This document shows, piece by piece, positions 8,176-14,913 of a DNA stretch of 41,231 nucleotides; the first letter of the stretch is position 1; each line of letters starts with the position of its first letter. Both the position numbers and the translations under genes were made by a program. Under the pieces are notes generated by a model. That model saw only the letters and a list, made by a program, of their open reading frames with translations, searched no databases and was not told the origin of the DNA. The stretch covers positions 1 through 41,231 of the forward strand of contig NZ_BDCF01000062.1 in the NCBI RefSeq assembly GCF_001613365.1. Reading direction: 5' to 3'. Origin of the DNA: Nocardia xishanensis NBRC 101358. Lineage in GTDB: Bacteria > Actinomycetota > Actinomycetes > Mycobacteriales > Mycobacteriaceae.

Positions 8176-9021
8176 CTAGCGCTGCGCTCGGTCGCCGGTC
8201 AGAAACTCCGAGATGGCGGCGCCGACCGCGTCGGGCCGATCGAGCATCGACAGCACATAGGCGTCCTCGATCTCGATCAGCCGTCCGCGCGGGATCAACT
8301 CGGCCAGCCTGCGGCCGTGCTCACGCGGCATCACCTTGCCCTCGGCTGACCACAGGATCAGCGCGTCGCCCGAAAAGTGTTTCAGCGCTTCGGTATTCGC
8401 AATGAGCTCGGCCTTGGGAAAGCCGGACTTGGTGTAGGCGAGCAGGTCGCGGCGGATGCGTTCGTCGCGCAGGCCCGGTTCGGTCCAGCCGCGCACCAGG
8501 TCGTCGGGCAGCGGCCTGCGCGCCATCCACCCGAACAGCAGCGGCGAGGAGCGCAGCCACCGCACGCGTAATTGCCGCAGCGCCAGCGATATTCCGCCTG
8601 GCAGCGCGGTCGCGACGGTGGCCATCTTGCCTGGCAGGCCGGGCGGGAAGTTGTCGAAGGCCTCGCAGGGCAGCACGATCAGCCTGCCGACGCGCTCGTC
8701 GAGACCGTAGGCGGTGAGGAACAGCCCGCCGCCCCAGTCGCTGTGCACCAAGGTGACATCGCGCAGGTCGAGCGCGGCGAGAAAGTCCGCGATGAGCTGG
8801 TTCAGCCCGCGCAGGCTCAGGTCGACACCTGGTTTCAGCGGGATCGGATGCGCGCCGAGTGGCAGGTCCGGCAGCACGTAACGGAACCCCGCGGGCAGCT
8901 GATCGAGCACCCCGTCCCACACCGTGTGATTCATCAGCAAGCCGTGCAAGAGCACCACCGGCGGCCCGTCGCCGCGCTCGGCATAGTGCACTCGACCAGC
9001 GGGAAGATCGATCGTCGGCAT
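8176..9021 (-). CDS. Alpha/beta hydrolase with Asp nucleophile motif, no obvious catalytic His
   Basis: 281-residue alpha/beta-hydrolase-fold protein. HGLLMN at 26-31 forms the oxyanion region. The nucleophile elbow reads HSDWGG (93-98), which places Asp95 as the nucleophile, as in haloalkane dehalogenases and epoxide hydrolases. The usual C-terminal catalytic His position reads EDAYVLSMLDRPD (about 252-264), with Tyr255 where His is expected. The start is fixed by GGAGG six bases before the ATG at 9021; frames upstream of it would run through the operator. It is divergent from a TetR gene with two fused palindromes in the 53-base gap, so it is almost certainly that regulator's target. The substrate is unknown; catalysis by a canonical triad is doubtful. 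Confidence 0.85.
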   Translation of the reverse strand: MPTIDLPAGRVHYAERGDGPPVVLLHGLLMNHTVWDGVLDQLPAGFRYVLPDLPLGAHPIPLKPGVDLSLRGLNQLIADFLAALDLRDVTLVHSDWGGGLFLTAYGLDERVGRLIVLPCEAFDNFPPGLPGKMATVATALPGGISLALRQLRVRWLRSSPLLFGWMARRPLPDDLVRGWTEPGLRDERIRRDLLAYTKSGFPKAELIANTEALKHFSGDALILWSAEGKVMPREHGRRLAELIPRGRLIEIEDAYVLSMLDRPDAVGAAISEFLTGDRAQR

Positions 9022-9033
9022 CGAATTCCTCCA

Positions 9034-9065
9034 TTCGAGCGTTCGCTCTAGAGTGTTTGCTCTAG
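9034..9065. promoter_or_regulatory. Double TetR-type operator (two 18-bp palindromes sharing CTAG)
   Basis: Site 1, 9034-9051, reads TTCGAGCGTTCGCTCTAG; site 2, 9048-9065, reads CTAGAGTGTTTGCTCTAG. On the minus strand both fit CTAGAGCRAACRCTCKAR, so they are two copies of one near-palindrome overlapping by the four bases CTAG. They lie in the divergent gap between the alpha/beta hydrolase and the TetR gene, the expected place for an autoregulatory operator bound by two dimers. Confidence 0.75.
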
Positions 9066-9074
9066 TCTGTAGCG

Positions 9075-9701
9075 GTGACCGAGAAGATGTCAACAAGCAC
9101 CCGCGATCGCCTCGTCACGGCCATGGCGGAACTGATGCGCACCCACGGGTACAGCGGCACCAGCGTCAAACAGGTCACCGTCGCGGCGGGCGCGCCGATG
9201 GGCTCGCTCTACCACCACTTCCCTGCGGGCAAACCACAGATCGCCGCCGCCGCCCTGCGCACCTCCGGCGCCGCCTACATCCAGCTGCTCCCCTTACTCA
9301 TGGACCCGTACGACGATCTACGCGCCGCGGTGCCCGCCGCCTTCGCCGCCGCAGCCGAACAGATCGAGCAGGCCGACTGGATCAACATGTGCCCCGTCGG
9401 CACCGTCGCCGGTGAGATCGCTGACAGCGAGCCCACCCTCCGCGAGGTCGCGGCGGAGGTCATCGGCGACTGGGTCGAGCAGGGAACGGACTACTTCGTC
9501 CGCCGCGGCGTCGAACCCACCGCGGCCCGCGACCTGATCCTCGCGATCCTCAGCGCCTTGGAGGGAGCGTTCGTCCTGAGCCGCACCCTGCGCACGGCAG
9601 AGCCGCTGCGTTCCGCCGGACGCGCAATGGGAGCACGAGTCATGGAGTTACTGGCCGAAACTCGCGACGGAGTTCGGGCGCGACAGGACGCGACGACCTG
9701 A
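9075..9701 (+). CDS. TetR-family transcriptional regulator (LmrA/YxaF-like)
   Basis: 208 residues. The N-terminal helix-turn-helix covers about residues 8-55: RDRLVTAMAELMRTHGYSG, then VKQVTVAAGAPMGSLYHHF, the standard TetR recognition helix. The ligand domain contains CPVGTVAGEIAD (about 116-127), typical of the LmrA/YxaF branch, which often controls a divergent enzyme or pump. The start is the GTG at 9075; an in-frame ATG at 9087 is an alternative and still spares the whole DNA-binding domain. It probably represses itself and the divergent hydrolase through the double palindrome. A decayed copy of its 3' end lies just downstream. Confidence 0.9.
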   Translation: MTEKMSTSTRDRLVTAMAELMRTHGYSGTSVKQVTVAAGAPMGSLYHHFPAGKPQIAAAALRTSGAAYIQLLPLLMDPYDDLRAAVPAAFAAAAEQIEQADWINMCPVGTVAGEIADSEPTLREVAAEVIGDWVEQGTDYFVRRGVEPTAARDLILAILSALEGAFVLSRTLRTAEPLRSAGRAMGARVMELLAETRDGVRARQDATT

Positions 9702-9706
9702 GACAG

Positions 9707-9768
9707 GCCGCCGAACGCGTGATGGGAGCGCGGGTCATCGAAAGGGCCGATTTGCGCTCGCGACGGAT
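9707..9768 (+). repeat. Degenerate direct repeat of the TetR gene 3' end
   Basis: Bases 9707-9768 resemble 9612-9672, the end of the TetR gene, at a constant offset of 95-96 bases. CCGCCGxACGCGxxATGGGAG occurs in both, followed by xCGxGTCATxGA and later CTCGCGACGG. In the matching frame the copy would read AAERVMGARVIER against the gene's SAGRAMGARVMEL. It looks like an old partial tandem duplication, now non-coding. Confidence 0.6.
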
Positions 9769-10183
9769 TCCGCCCGCGAAGGACGCGGCGAATCGAGGCA
9801 GGTCCTCAGGACGCGCGTCGAGTGCGCAGTGTTGGCCGAACGCGCGGTCCATGGTGAGCACCGCGGCGTGACGCATCGCATCGGCTGCTCTCATCGCGCC
9901 CAGCGCCGCTGAGAGGAAACCTGGGACAGCCGAGAATGATTCACAGAGCACCCAAGAGCAACAACGTCCCCGAACGCAACAACCGACCACGCACCGTTAC
10001 GAGCAATCCCACGAATAGCCGACCTACACAAGCAGGTCCGCCCCGAACAAAAGCCGACCACCGCAAGGGGGTCCGGGGGCGAAGCCCGCCGGGCGGGGCG
10101 TGGGGGTTGCAACCCCCACAAAAATGACGAAATGAGCCCCCAGCGAGCGCCCTCCGCGAGCATGGCTCACCGAGCGAATGAAG
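9769..10183. other. Non-coding stretch between TetR gene and tRNA-Arg
   Basis: About 410 bases with no convincing gene on either strand. Short frames exist in several phases but lack family features or ribosome binding sites. It contains the palindromic repeat at 10100 and GC-rich sequence around it, and probably the 3' flank of the tRNA transcript. Confidence 0.5.
10065..10119. repeat. REP-like GC-rich palindromic element
   Basis: A GGGGTCCGGGGGCGAAGCCC block (from about 10069) is followed by a perfect 20-bp palindrome at 10100-10119 (GTGGGGGTTG and its reverse complement), then AAAAA. Elements of this look are scattered between genes in nocardiae and other actinobacteria and are often mis-translated as small ORFs. 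On the minus strand, the direction of the tRNA, it could serve as a terminator. Confidence 0.55.
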
Positions 10184-10256
10184 TGCCCTCGGCAGGATTC
10201 GAACCTGCGACACCCGCTTTAGGAGAGCGGTGCTCTATCCCCTGAGCTACGAAGGC
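10184..10256 (-). tRNA. tRNA-Arg (anticodon CCT)
   Basis: 73-nt cloverleaf on the minus strand. The acceptor stem is GCCTTCG / CGAGGGC with one G-T pair and discriminator A. The D-arm is GCTC...GAGC. The anticodon stem is CCGCT / AGCGG with loop CTCCTAA, giving anticodon CCT (reads AGG, Arg). The T-arm is GCAGG-TTCGAAT-CCTGC. CCA is not encoded. This tRNA is a common integration target, but no integrase or duplicated 3' end was found here. Confidence 0.96.
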
Positions 10257-10367
10257 CGGTTTGGTGGGACTGTCGCAGTCTACCGGGTCGGGCGCTCAGG
10301 AACAGCATCGTGCCGATCGCGCGAATATCGGGTGGTGATCGGCCCACCCGTACGCCGCGCTCGGCGC

Positions 10368-11198
10368 TCAGAACCCGCCGTCGAAACCTCCGCCGTCGAA
10401 GCCGCCGCCCCCGTCGTAACCGCCCCCGTCGTAGCCACCTCCGTAGCCACCTCCGTCGTAACCCCCGTCGTAACCACCGCCGTCGTACGGGGCGGTGTCC
10501 GAACCCCAGTCGCCCGCGTTACCCTCGCCCGCCGCGACTCCGTCCTGATATCCCTCGCCGTAGCCGCTCTCGAATCCCTGCGCGCCGTACCCCACACCCG
10601 ACATTCCGGCGAACAGCGAGGTGAACAAGAGCGCGGAGCCGAGCCCCCATGCGCCGCCGATGAGCGCCGGCTTCCACCAGGGTTCGGAGTACCAGCCCGC
10701 GGGCACCGGCCGTCCCGCGACGCGGCCGCCGGGATAGTAGTTCGGCGTGGCCTGGGAGGGGTTGGGTGAGGCGGCGATCTCTCTGCCCTCGAAGGCGATC
10801 ACCCGATCCTCGCTCACTCGCCCTGCCACGGCCTGGCCGTCGAGCTCGGGGATCGAGGGGCCCGGATCCATGCCCATCGCGGAGCGTGCGGCCCGAATGT
10901 AGTAGAGACCTTCTAGCGCAGTCTGTTTCGCCAGCCGGGCCTGGGCGGGCGTTGCGGCCTGGTCGAGCTGTGAGCCCGCGGCGGCGTATCGCTCCGAGGC
11001 GTCCACGAGTGCTTGCTTCGCCGCATCGTTGCTGCCGCTCAGGTTGTAGATCTGACCCGCGAGCCGCTCGTTCACCTGACGGGCGTCGGCGAGCGCGTCG
11101 GCCAGCTCGGTCTGCGTCCGCTGCTTGCCCTCGCGCCCACGCATGAGCAGCAAGATCGCCACGGCCACGACCACGATCAAAACCAGCAGCCACTCCAT
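10368..11198 (-). CDS. Membrane-anchored protein with Gly/Tyr/Asp-rich C-terminus
   Basis: 276 residues. A single N-terminal transmembrane segment (residues ~3-19, LLVLIVVVAVAILLLM) is followed by a charged, probably coiled-coil helix (about 24-110, rich in Ala, Gln, Glu). A Pro/Gly linker, a second hydrophobic patch around GGAWGLGSALLFTSLFAG (about 183-200) and a low-complexity tail of YDGGG/FDGGG repeats (about 237-276) complete it. The architecture resembles actinobacterial DUF1542-like membrane proteins of unknown function. GGAAGG precedes the ATG as the ribosome binding site. It lies downstream of the NlpC/P60 gene on the same strand with 117 bases between. Function not assigned; a role at the envelope is inferred only from topology. 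Confidence 0.75.
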   Translation of the reverse strand: MEWLLVLIVVVAVAILLLMRGREGKQRTQTELADALADARQVNERLAGQIYNLSGSNDAAKQALVDASERYAAAGSQLDQAATPAQARLAKQTALEGLYYIRAARSAMGMDPGPSIPELDGQAVAGRVSEDRVIAFEGREIAASPNPSQATPNYYPGGRVAGRPVPAGWYSEPWWKPALIGGAWGLGSALLFTSLFAGMSGVGYGAQGFESGYGEGYQDGVAAGEGNAGDWGSDTAPYDGGGYDGGYDGGGYGGGYDGGGYDGGGGFDGGGFDGGF

Positions 11199-11315
11199 AG
11201 TCCGTCCGCCTTCCGTACACGGTAGGCCCCGAATCCGAGTTTACTGACGGCTTGCTGCTGCCGGGCTGAGCGTCCAAGCTGCGCAGTGCCCACAAGGCGA
11301 GCCACCAGGCGGCCA

Positions 11316-12611
11316 TCAGTATCGGCGGGCGCCCGCGTAGGGCATCGAGGACATCGGCGACATCACGACGCCCGTGCCGTACGTCGAGGCGTGGATCACC
11401 TGACCGTCCCCGGCGTACAGACCGGTGTGGCCGCCGCCGTAGAAGGACACGACGTCTCCCGGCTCGAGCTCCTCCTGGGATATCGCCTTCCCCGAGGACA
11501 GTTGCTGGTAGCTCGTGCGCGGCACCTCGACGCCTGCCTGCTCGTAGGACCACTGCACCAGACCGGAGCAGTCGAAGACGTCGGGTCCTGTCGCGCCCAT
11601 GCTGTAGTCGGAGCCGATCTTGCGGCGCGCGGCCTCGACCGCGATGGCGCCGGGAGACGGATGCTCGACGACCGGGGGCTTCGGCGCCGCGAACGGCGCA
11701 GGCAGCACCGGTTCGAGCAGTCCGGCCAGGAACGGGAGATGGGCGCGCAGCAGATCGATGGCCGTCGACGGCGTCGTGATCGCCGGGGTCGGCGGGGTCG
11801 CCGCCGTCTGCGAATCCGCCGGGGAAGGCGGAGTCGCCGCGAACTCGATCACCTTCAGCGGGGCGGTGTACACCACCTCGGCGGGACTGGCGAGCGCGGG
11901 AGCATGTGTCACCGGCAGCGACTGCTCCGCCATCTGGATCATGCGCGGAAGGTCGACAAGAGGGATGCCGAAGATGGCCGGAAGATCCTCGACGGCCGCA
12001 ACATCCGTGGCGACCGGAACGCCCGCGACCGAGACCTCCGCGGCGGCCGGAATCTCCATGCCGTTAGCGACACCGACCGCGACGGGAACGTTCACGACGG
12101 CCGTAGCGTCGACAGCGGCCGGAACACTCACGACAGCCGGAACATCGACAGCGGCCGGAACACTCACGACAGCCGTAGCGTCGACAGCGGCCGGAACACT
12201 CACGACAGCCGGAACATCGACCGCAGCCGGAACACTCACGACAGCCGGAACATCGACCGCAGCCGGAACACTCACGACAGCCGGAACATCGACCGCAGCC
12301 GGAACATTTACGACAGCCGGGTCATCGACCGCGACCGGAATGTCGAAGGCAGCTGGCTCGTCGATGATGGCGGGCACAACCTGGGATGGGCGTACTCGAA
12401 TATCTGGATAATCGAATTCGGTGAAAGCGGGCGGTACCGGAATCGCGTCCGGAACTTCGAAAACTCCGATGCCGGGAATCTCGACCGGCTTGGCCGAGGC
12501 CTGTCCGGCGCCCAGGAGCAGGGCGCCGATCGCCGCCGCGGCGGCGGCCAGGCCACAGAAAATCGCGCGACGCAGGAAGCGCGAATATCGACCCTCAGCG
12601 GTTGATGCCAT
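11316..12611 (-). CDS. Secreted NlpC/P60 peptidoglycan hydrolase with Val/Pro/Ala repeats
   Basis: 431 residues, exported cell-wall peptidase. The signal peptide (about 1-40) has a basic N-region, an Ala-rich core and ends GQASA-KP. A mature N-terminal segment of VPAAVD/VPAVVS hexapeptide repeats (about 90-180, seven 12-residue units) is followed by a Pro/Thr/Ala-rich spacer. The C-terminal NlpC/P60 domain (about 325-431) has catalytic Cys348 (DVFDCSGLVQWSY), His395 (GGGHTGLY) and a third polar residue near His407 (VIHAS). Such enzymes cut D-Glu/mDAP cross-peptides in mycolata. The start is set by GGAGGA nine bases upstream. It is expressed from a good promoter at 12799-12827 with a 180-nt leader. 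The repeat segment could be a wall-spanning stalk; repeat number is likely to vary between strains. Confidence 0.9.
   Translation of the reverse strand: MASTAEGRYSRFLRRAIFCGLAAAAAAIGALLLGAGQASAKPVEIPGIGVFEVPDAIPVPPAFTEFDYPDIRVRPSQVVPAIIDEPAAFDIPVAVDDPAVVNVPAAVDVPAVVSVPAAVDVPAVVSVPAAVDVPAVVSVPAAVDATAVVSVPAAVDVPAVVSVPAAVDATAVVNVPVAVGVANGMEIPAAAEVSVAGVPVATDVAAVEDLPAIFGIPLVDLPRMIQMAEQSLPVTHAPALASPAEVVYTAPLKVIEFAATPPSPADSQTAATPPTPAITTPSTAIDLLRAHLPFLAGLLEPVLPAPFAAPKPPVVEHPSPGAIAVEAARRKIGSDYSMGATGPDVFDCSGLVQWSYEQAGVEVPRTSYQQLSSGKAISQEELEPGDVVSFYGGGHTGLYAGDGQVIHASTYGTGVVMSPMSSMPYAGARRY
12085..12336 (-). repeat. Seven tandem 36-nt coding repeats (VNTR-like)
   Basis: Seven units of exactly 36 bases (boundaries 12085, 12121, 12157, 12193, 12229, 12265, 12301) inside the NlpC/P60 gene. 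The three units 12193-12300 are identical; the outer ones carry a few changes. Each encodes a 12-residue VPAAVD-VPAVVS unit, so gain or loss of units keeps the frame. There are no unique spacers, so this is not a CRISPR array. Confidence 0.92.
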
Positions 12612-12720
12612 GATGCGGTCCTCCGATGCTCATATCGAAGGTTTTCGGCCTGCCGTGCGGCGCCGCAATTTCGGCGGGCAGGGACGTCACCTCGACCTTC
12701 GAATTCGATTCGAAAAACAT
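12595..12720 (-). CDS. Possible 41-residue leader ORF overlapping the NlpC/P60 start
   Basis: Within the 180-nt leader an ATG at 12720 opens a frame with GC-rich third positions, which ends at 12597-12595, i.e. 17 bases past the NlpC/P60 ATG and in another frame. The peptide begins MFFESNSKVEVTSLP and ends GGPHHGINR; it has no signal peptide or known domain. No strong Shine-Dalgarno precedes it. It may be a regulatory leader peptide coupled to the downstream gene, or chance. Confidence 0.3.
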   Translation of the reverse strand: MFFESNSKVEVTSLPAEIAAPHGRPKTFDMSIGGPHHGINR

Positions 12721-12798
12721 CACGGTGTTCAGTCCAGCGGATCCGAGCGTCCATCTTGCGCCGGTCCAGTAGGGCCGCAAACACCAACACGCCCTTTT

Positions 12799-12827
12799 AT
12801 CATAACGAAACAATAACCAAATGTCAC
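12799..12827 (-). promoter_or_regulatory. Near-consensus promoter of the NlpC/P60 gene
   Basis: On the minus strand GTGACA (-35, 12827-12822) and TATGAT (-10, 12804-12799) are separated by exactly 17 bases, in an A+T-rich island (about 12790-12850) unusual for this DNA. The predicted start is near 12792. Confidence 0.7.
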
Positions 12828-12851
12828 TAATTAGATATTCAGAAAACAATA

Positions 12852-12890
12852 CGGCGCCCCGCTCGGAATTCTTTCCGTAGCGGGGCGCCG
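12852..12890 (-). terminator. Hairpin terminator of the ParA operon
   Basis: Twelve-base arms (12852-12863 and 12879-12890, CGGCGCCCCGCT type) with an inner CGGAA/TTCCG extension. It lies 15 bases past the stop of the KfrA/ParB-like gene and is followed on the minus strand by TATTGTTTTC. Confidence 0.8.
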
Positions 12891-12904
12891 TTTTCGCGAG
12901 AACG

Positions 12905-14047
12905 TCAGGCGGTGATCTGCTCCTCGATCTGTTCGGCGAGCGTGCGCAGACGGGCCGCGAATTCGCGGGCCGCGGCCGGATCGCCGCTGGAACCCTTGAC
13001 GACCCGCCTGCTCAGCGCGACCAAGCGCGATTCCATGGTGGAGAACAGATCGACGGGGCGGTGGCCGCCCGCCTCGGTCAGTTCCCCGCGCAGCCACGCC
13101 TGCAACCGCGCGATCACCTCGGCCTCGTCGAAACGATCCGGCAGCAGCGCGATCGCCTCGCGCAGCTTGCCCGCCGTGACCTTGCCGCCGGGGCCGCCCG
13201 CGATCGTCGTGTACACGGTCACCGCCGCGTCCTCACCGTGTTCCGCGGCCACCGGGAGCAGTTCGCGCACCTGCCCCTCGTTGATCGTCGGCGCGACGGG
13301 ATGCAGCCGAGCGGCCAGCGGCCATGCGCGAATCAGCTTGTGCGCGTATGAACGCTGCATATCCCAGCGCTGCTCGACATAGTCGTCGAAGCTGGGGTGC
13401 TGGTCGCGGTAGAGGCGTCCGTCCCGGACGATCTGCAACGCGCGCCCCGCAGCCCAGAACGCGATACGCAGCGAGTCGATCGAGGACTCGCACGCGCTGA
13501 GCTGCTCTTGTTCACGCCGGTTCAGCGGTCCCTCGCCCGCCGTGGGCAGCGGCATGGTGAGCACGTCGGCCAGCTGTTCCGTCTCGCTCGGGCTCGTCGC
13601 GACAATCGCACGCATCTCCTGCGCCCCCGGCATGACAGGCGCCTGCGGCATCACTTGCGTCGCGGCCGGGAGGGGCGCGGCCGGGCGCATCGCTTGCGGC
13701 TCCGCCGGAACCGCCGAAACCGGGTGCATCGCTTGCGTGCCTGCGGGGACGGGCGCGACCGGCGGCACGACTCGCGCCTCGACCGGAGCCGACGCGGCCG
13801 AGGGCATCGCATGCGTCTCGATTGGGACAGACGCGGACTGGCGGAGTGGCTGGGTCGCCGGCAGCGGGTCCGCGACAACCGGCCGGGACGGCTCGGTTCC
13901 TCGCGGAAACTCCTCCGCGACCGGCCGTAGCCGCTCCGATCGCCATTCGGCGTCGCGCAGCGGCGAGACCGGCGGGGTGTGTTCGGCGCTGTCGGACAGT
14001 GGATTCGCGGCCCCGCCGATGGACCCTTTTCTACGTTGCGGAGGCAT
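12905..14047 (-). CDS. KfrA/ParB-like partner of ParA with Pro/Ala repeat N-terminus
   Basis: 380 residues. The N-terminal 190 are low-complexity, with about six loose repeats of roughly 14 residues of the pattern PVxxVPAxTQAMxP. The C-terminal half carries a conserved region: REQEQLSACESSID, then ALQIVRDGRLYRDQHPSF, DDYVEQRWDMQRSYAHKLIRAW (about 220-255), and a helical end (AREFAARLRTLAEQIEEQI). The RDGRLYR..F..Y...RW motif is seen in plasmid, phage and ICE partition or maintenance proteins; there is no canonical ParB N-terminal (CTPase) domain. It directly follows parA (TGATG, one-base overlap), so the two are translationally coupled and probably work together. A DNA-binding adaptor role is inferred, not shown. 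Confidence 0.7.
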   Translation of the reverse strand: MPPQRRKGSIGGAANPLSDSAEHTPPVSPLRDAEWRSERLRPVAEEFPRGTEPSRPVVADPLPATQPLRQSASVPIETHAMPSAASAPVEARVVPPVAPVPAGTQAMHPVSAVPAEPQAMRPAAPLPAATQVMPQAPVMPGAQEMRAIVATSPSETEQLADVLTMPLPTAGEGPLNRREQEQLSACESSIDSLRIAFWAAGRALQIVRDGRLYRDQHPSFDDYVEQRWDMQRSYAHKLIRAWPLAARLHPVAPTINEGQVRELLPVAAEHGEDAAVTVYTTIAGGPGGKVTAGKLREAIALLPDRFDEAEVIARLQAWLRGELTEAGGHRPVDLFSTMESRLVALSRRVVKGSSGDPAAAREFAARLRTLAEQIEEQITA

Positions 14048-14772
14048 CAGGCCGGCACCTCCACCGCTAGTCGATATGGGGCGACCAACTCGTCGCCGAC
14101 CTGCCGGTATTCGCCGAGGTCCGCGATCGGGTTCTCGGCGCCTTCGCCGACCTCACCGTCCGCGGCCTCGCGATACCACTTCCACGCACTCAGGTACGGG
14201 CCGAATACGTCGTAGCCCGCGTCCTCCAAATTGCCGCGCTGCGTGCGGTATTCGGTGGAGACGTTCACACCGTTCTTCATGGTGACGGGCACCTTGGTCA
14301 TCAGCACTCGTACCCGGATTTCCCGGTCGGTTCCGGCGGCGGCCTCCGCTGCGGCCTGATATGTACTCGGCACACGCTTGACCTCCGACGGACTCACACT
14401 GGTCAGCAAAATGAGTTCGTCACTGACCGGAATAGCCGCCTTGAAAATCTCGGCCGACTCACCGCCCGCATCGACGATGACGACGTCGAATTTGTGAGCG
14501 TTGTCGTGGATGCAGTCGTCGACGTGCCGGGACGGAAAGGCGATCAATTCGAACGGCACCGCCACCCGTCCTTTGATCAGCCTGCGATACCAGGAATATC
14601 CGGTCTGGCTGAGCGGGTCCGCGTCGATGACCAGCACCCGCAGGTCGTGCACTCTGGCGAAATAGGAGGCCAGGAAGAAGGCCGAAGTGGTTTTTCCGAC
14701 ACCGCCCTTCAGATTTCCCAAGGTGACCACCAGGGGTTTGGGCAGTTCGAGTGGCGCAACAGAATTCGTCAT
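14047..14772 (-). CDS. ParA/MinD-superfamily partitioning ATPase
   Basis: 241-residue P-loop ATPase. The deviant Walker A KGGVGKTT is at about residues 21-28, with LRVLVIDADPLSQTGY (Walker A' Asp) at about 46-61 and a Walker B-like VVIVDAGGESAE at about 95-106, followed by SPSEVKRVPSTY. Short length and no N-terminal helix-turn-helix place it with small ParA proteins (type Ib-like). The start has GGAGGA seven bases upstream; longer frames lack a signal. Small ParAs move DNA or protein cargo over the nucleoid by ATP-driven gradients. It is not beside chromosomal oriC genes, so it is probably an accessory partition or positioning system. The upstream region has a 16-bp perfect palindrome and a second inverted repeat, likely operator or parS-like sites. 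Confidence 0.88.
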   Translation of the reverse strand: MTNSVAPLELPKPLVVTLGNLKGGVGKTTSAFFLASYFARVHDLRVLVIDADPLSQTGYSWYRRLIKGRVAVPFELIAFPSRHVDDCIHDNAHKFDVVIVDAGGESAEIFKAAIPVSDELILLTSVSPSEVKRVPSTYQAAAEAAAGTDREIRVRVLMTKVPVTMKNGVNVSTEYRTQRGNLEDAGYDVFGPYLSAWKWYREAADGEVGEGAENPIADLGEYRQVGDELVAPYRLAVEVPA

Positions 14773-14795
14773 GGACAGTCCTCCGAGCGTGAGGA

Positions 14796-14828
14796 GTGCA
14801 AGAAACTCTGGCAAAAAGAGTCTTGCAC
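14796..14828 (-). promoter_or_regulatory. Inverted repeat in the parA leader
   Basis: GTGCAAGA (14796-14803) and TCTTGCAC (14821-14828) are perfect 8-bp arms, with an inner ACTCT/AGAGT pairing. It lies just upstream of the parA ribosome binding site, so it could be an operator or an mRNA hairpin controlling parA. Confidence 0.55.
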
Positions 14829-14880
14829 AGCGCAAGCGAATTACCGTTCATTGCAACGCGTATTTTTGGGCGACGCGACC

Positions 14881-14896
14881 GTGTCCAATTGGACAC
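14881..14896. promoter_or_regulatory. 16-bp perfect palindrome upstream of parA
   Basis: GTGTCCAATTGGACAC is a perfect dyad lying between the parA start region and the stop of the isochorismatase-fold gene. On the minus strand TTGGAC within it could also serve as a -35. A binding site for the ParA partner (operator or parS-like centromere) is the leading reading. Confidence 0.6.
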
Positions 14897-14913
14897 AGTG
14901 GCCGGACGGCCGG

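Noticed and set aside
6637..8349. 570-codon open frame on the plus strand across the terminator and AI-2E gene
   Set aside because: It crosses two genuine genes and a terminator and has no protein-like features.
9640..10213. Small minus-strand frames between the TetR gene and the tRNA
   Set aside because: No ribosome binding sites or family motifs; the one ending near 10100 is the usual translation artefact of the GC-rich palindromic element.
12085..12336. CRISPR-like array of regularly spaced 36-nt repeats
   Set aside because: The units are contiguous with no unique spacers and are in frame within a secreted protein gene; no cas genes are nearby.
12612..12795. c-di-AMP (ydaO-type) riboswitch before the NlpC/P60 gene
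   Set aside because: Such riboswitches are common before actinobacterial wall-hydrolase genes, but the conserved core motifs could not be recognised in this leader by eye.
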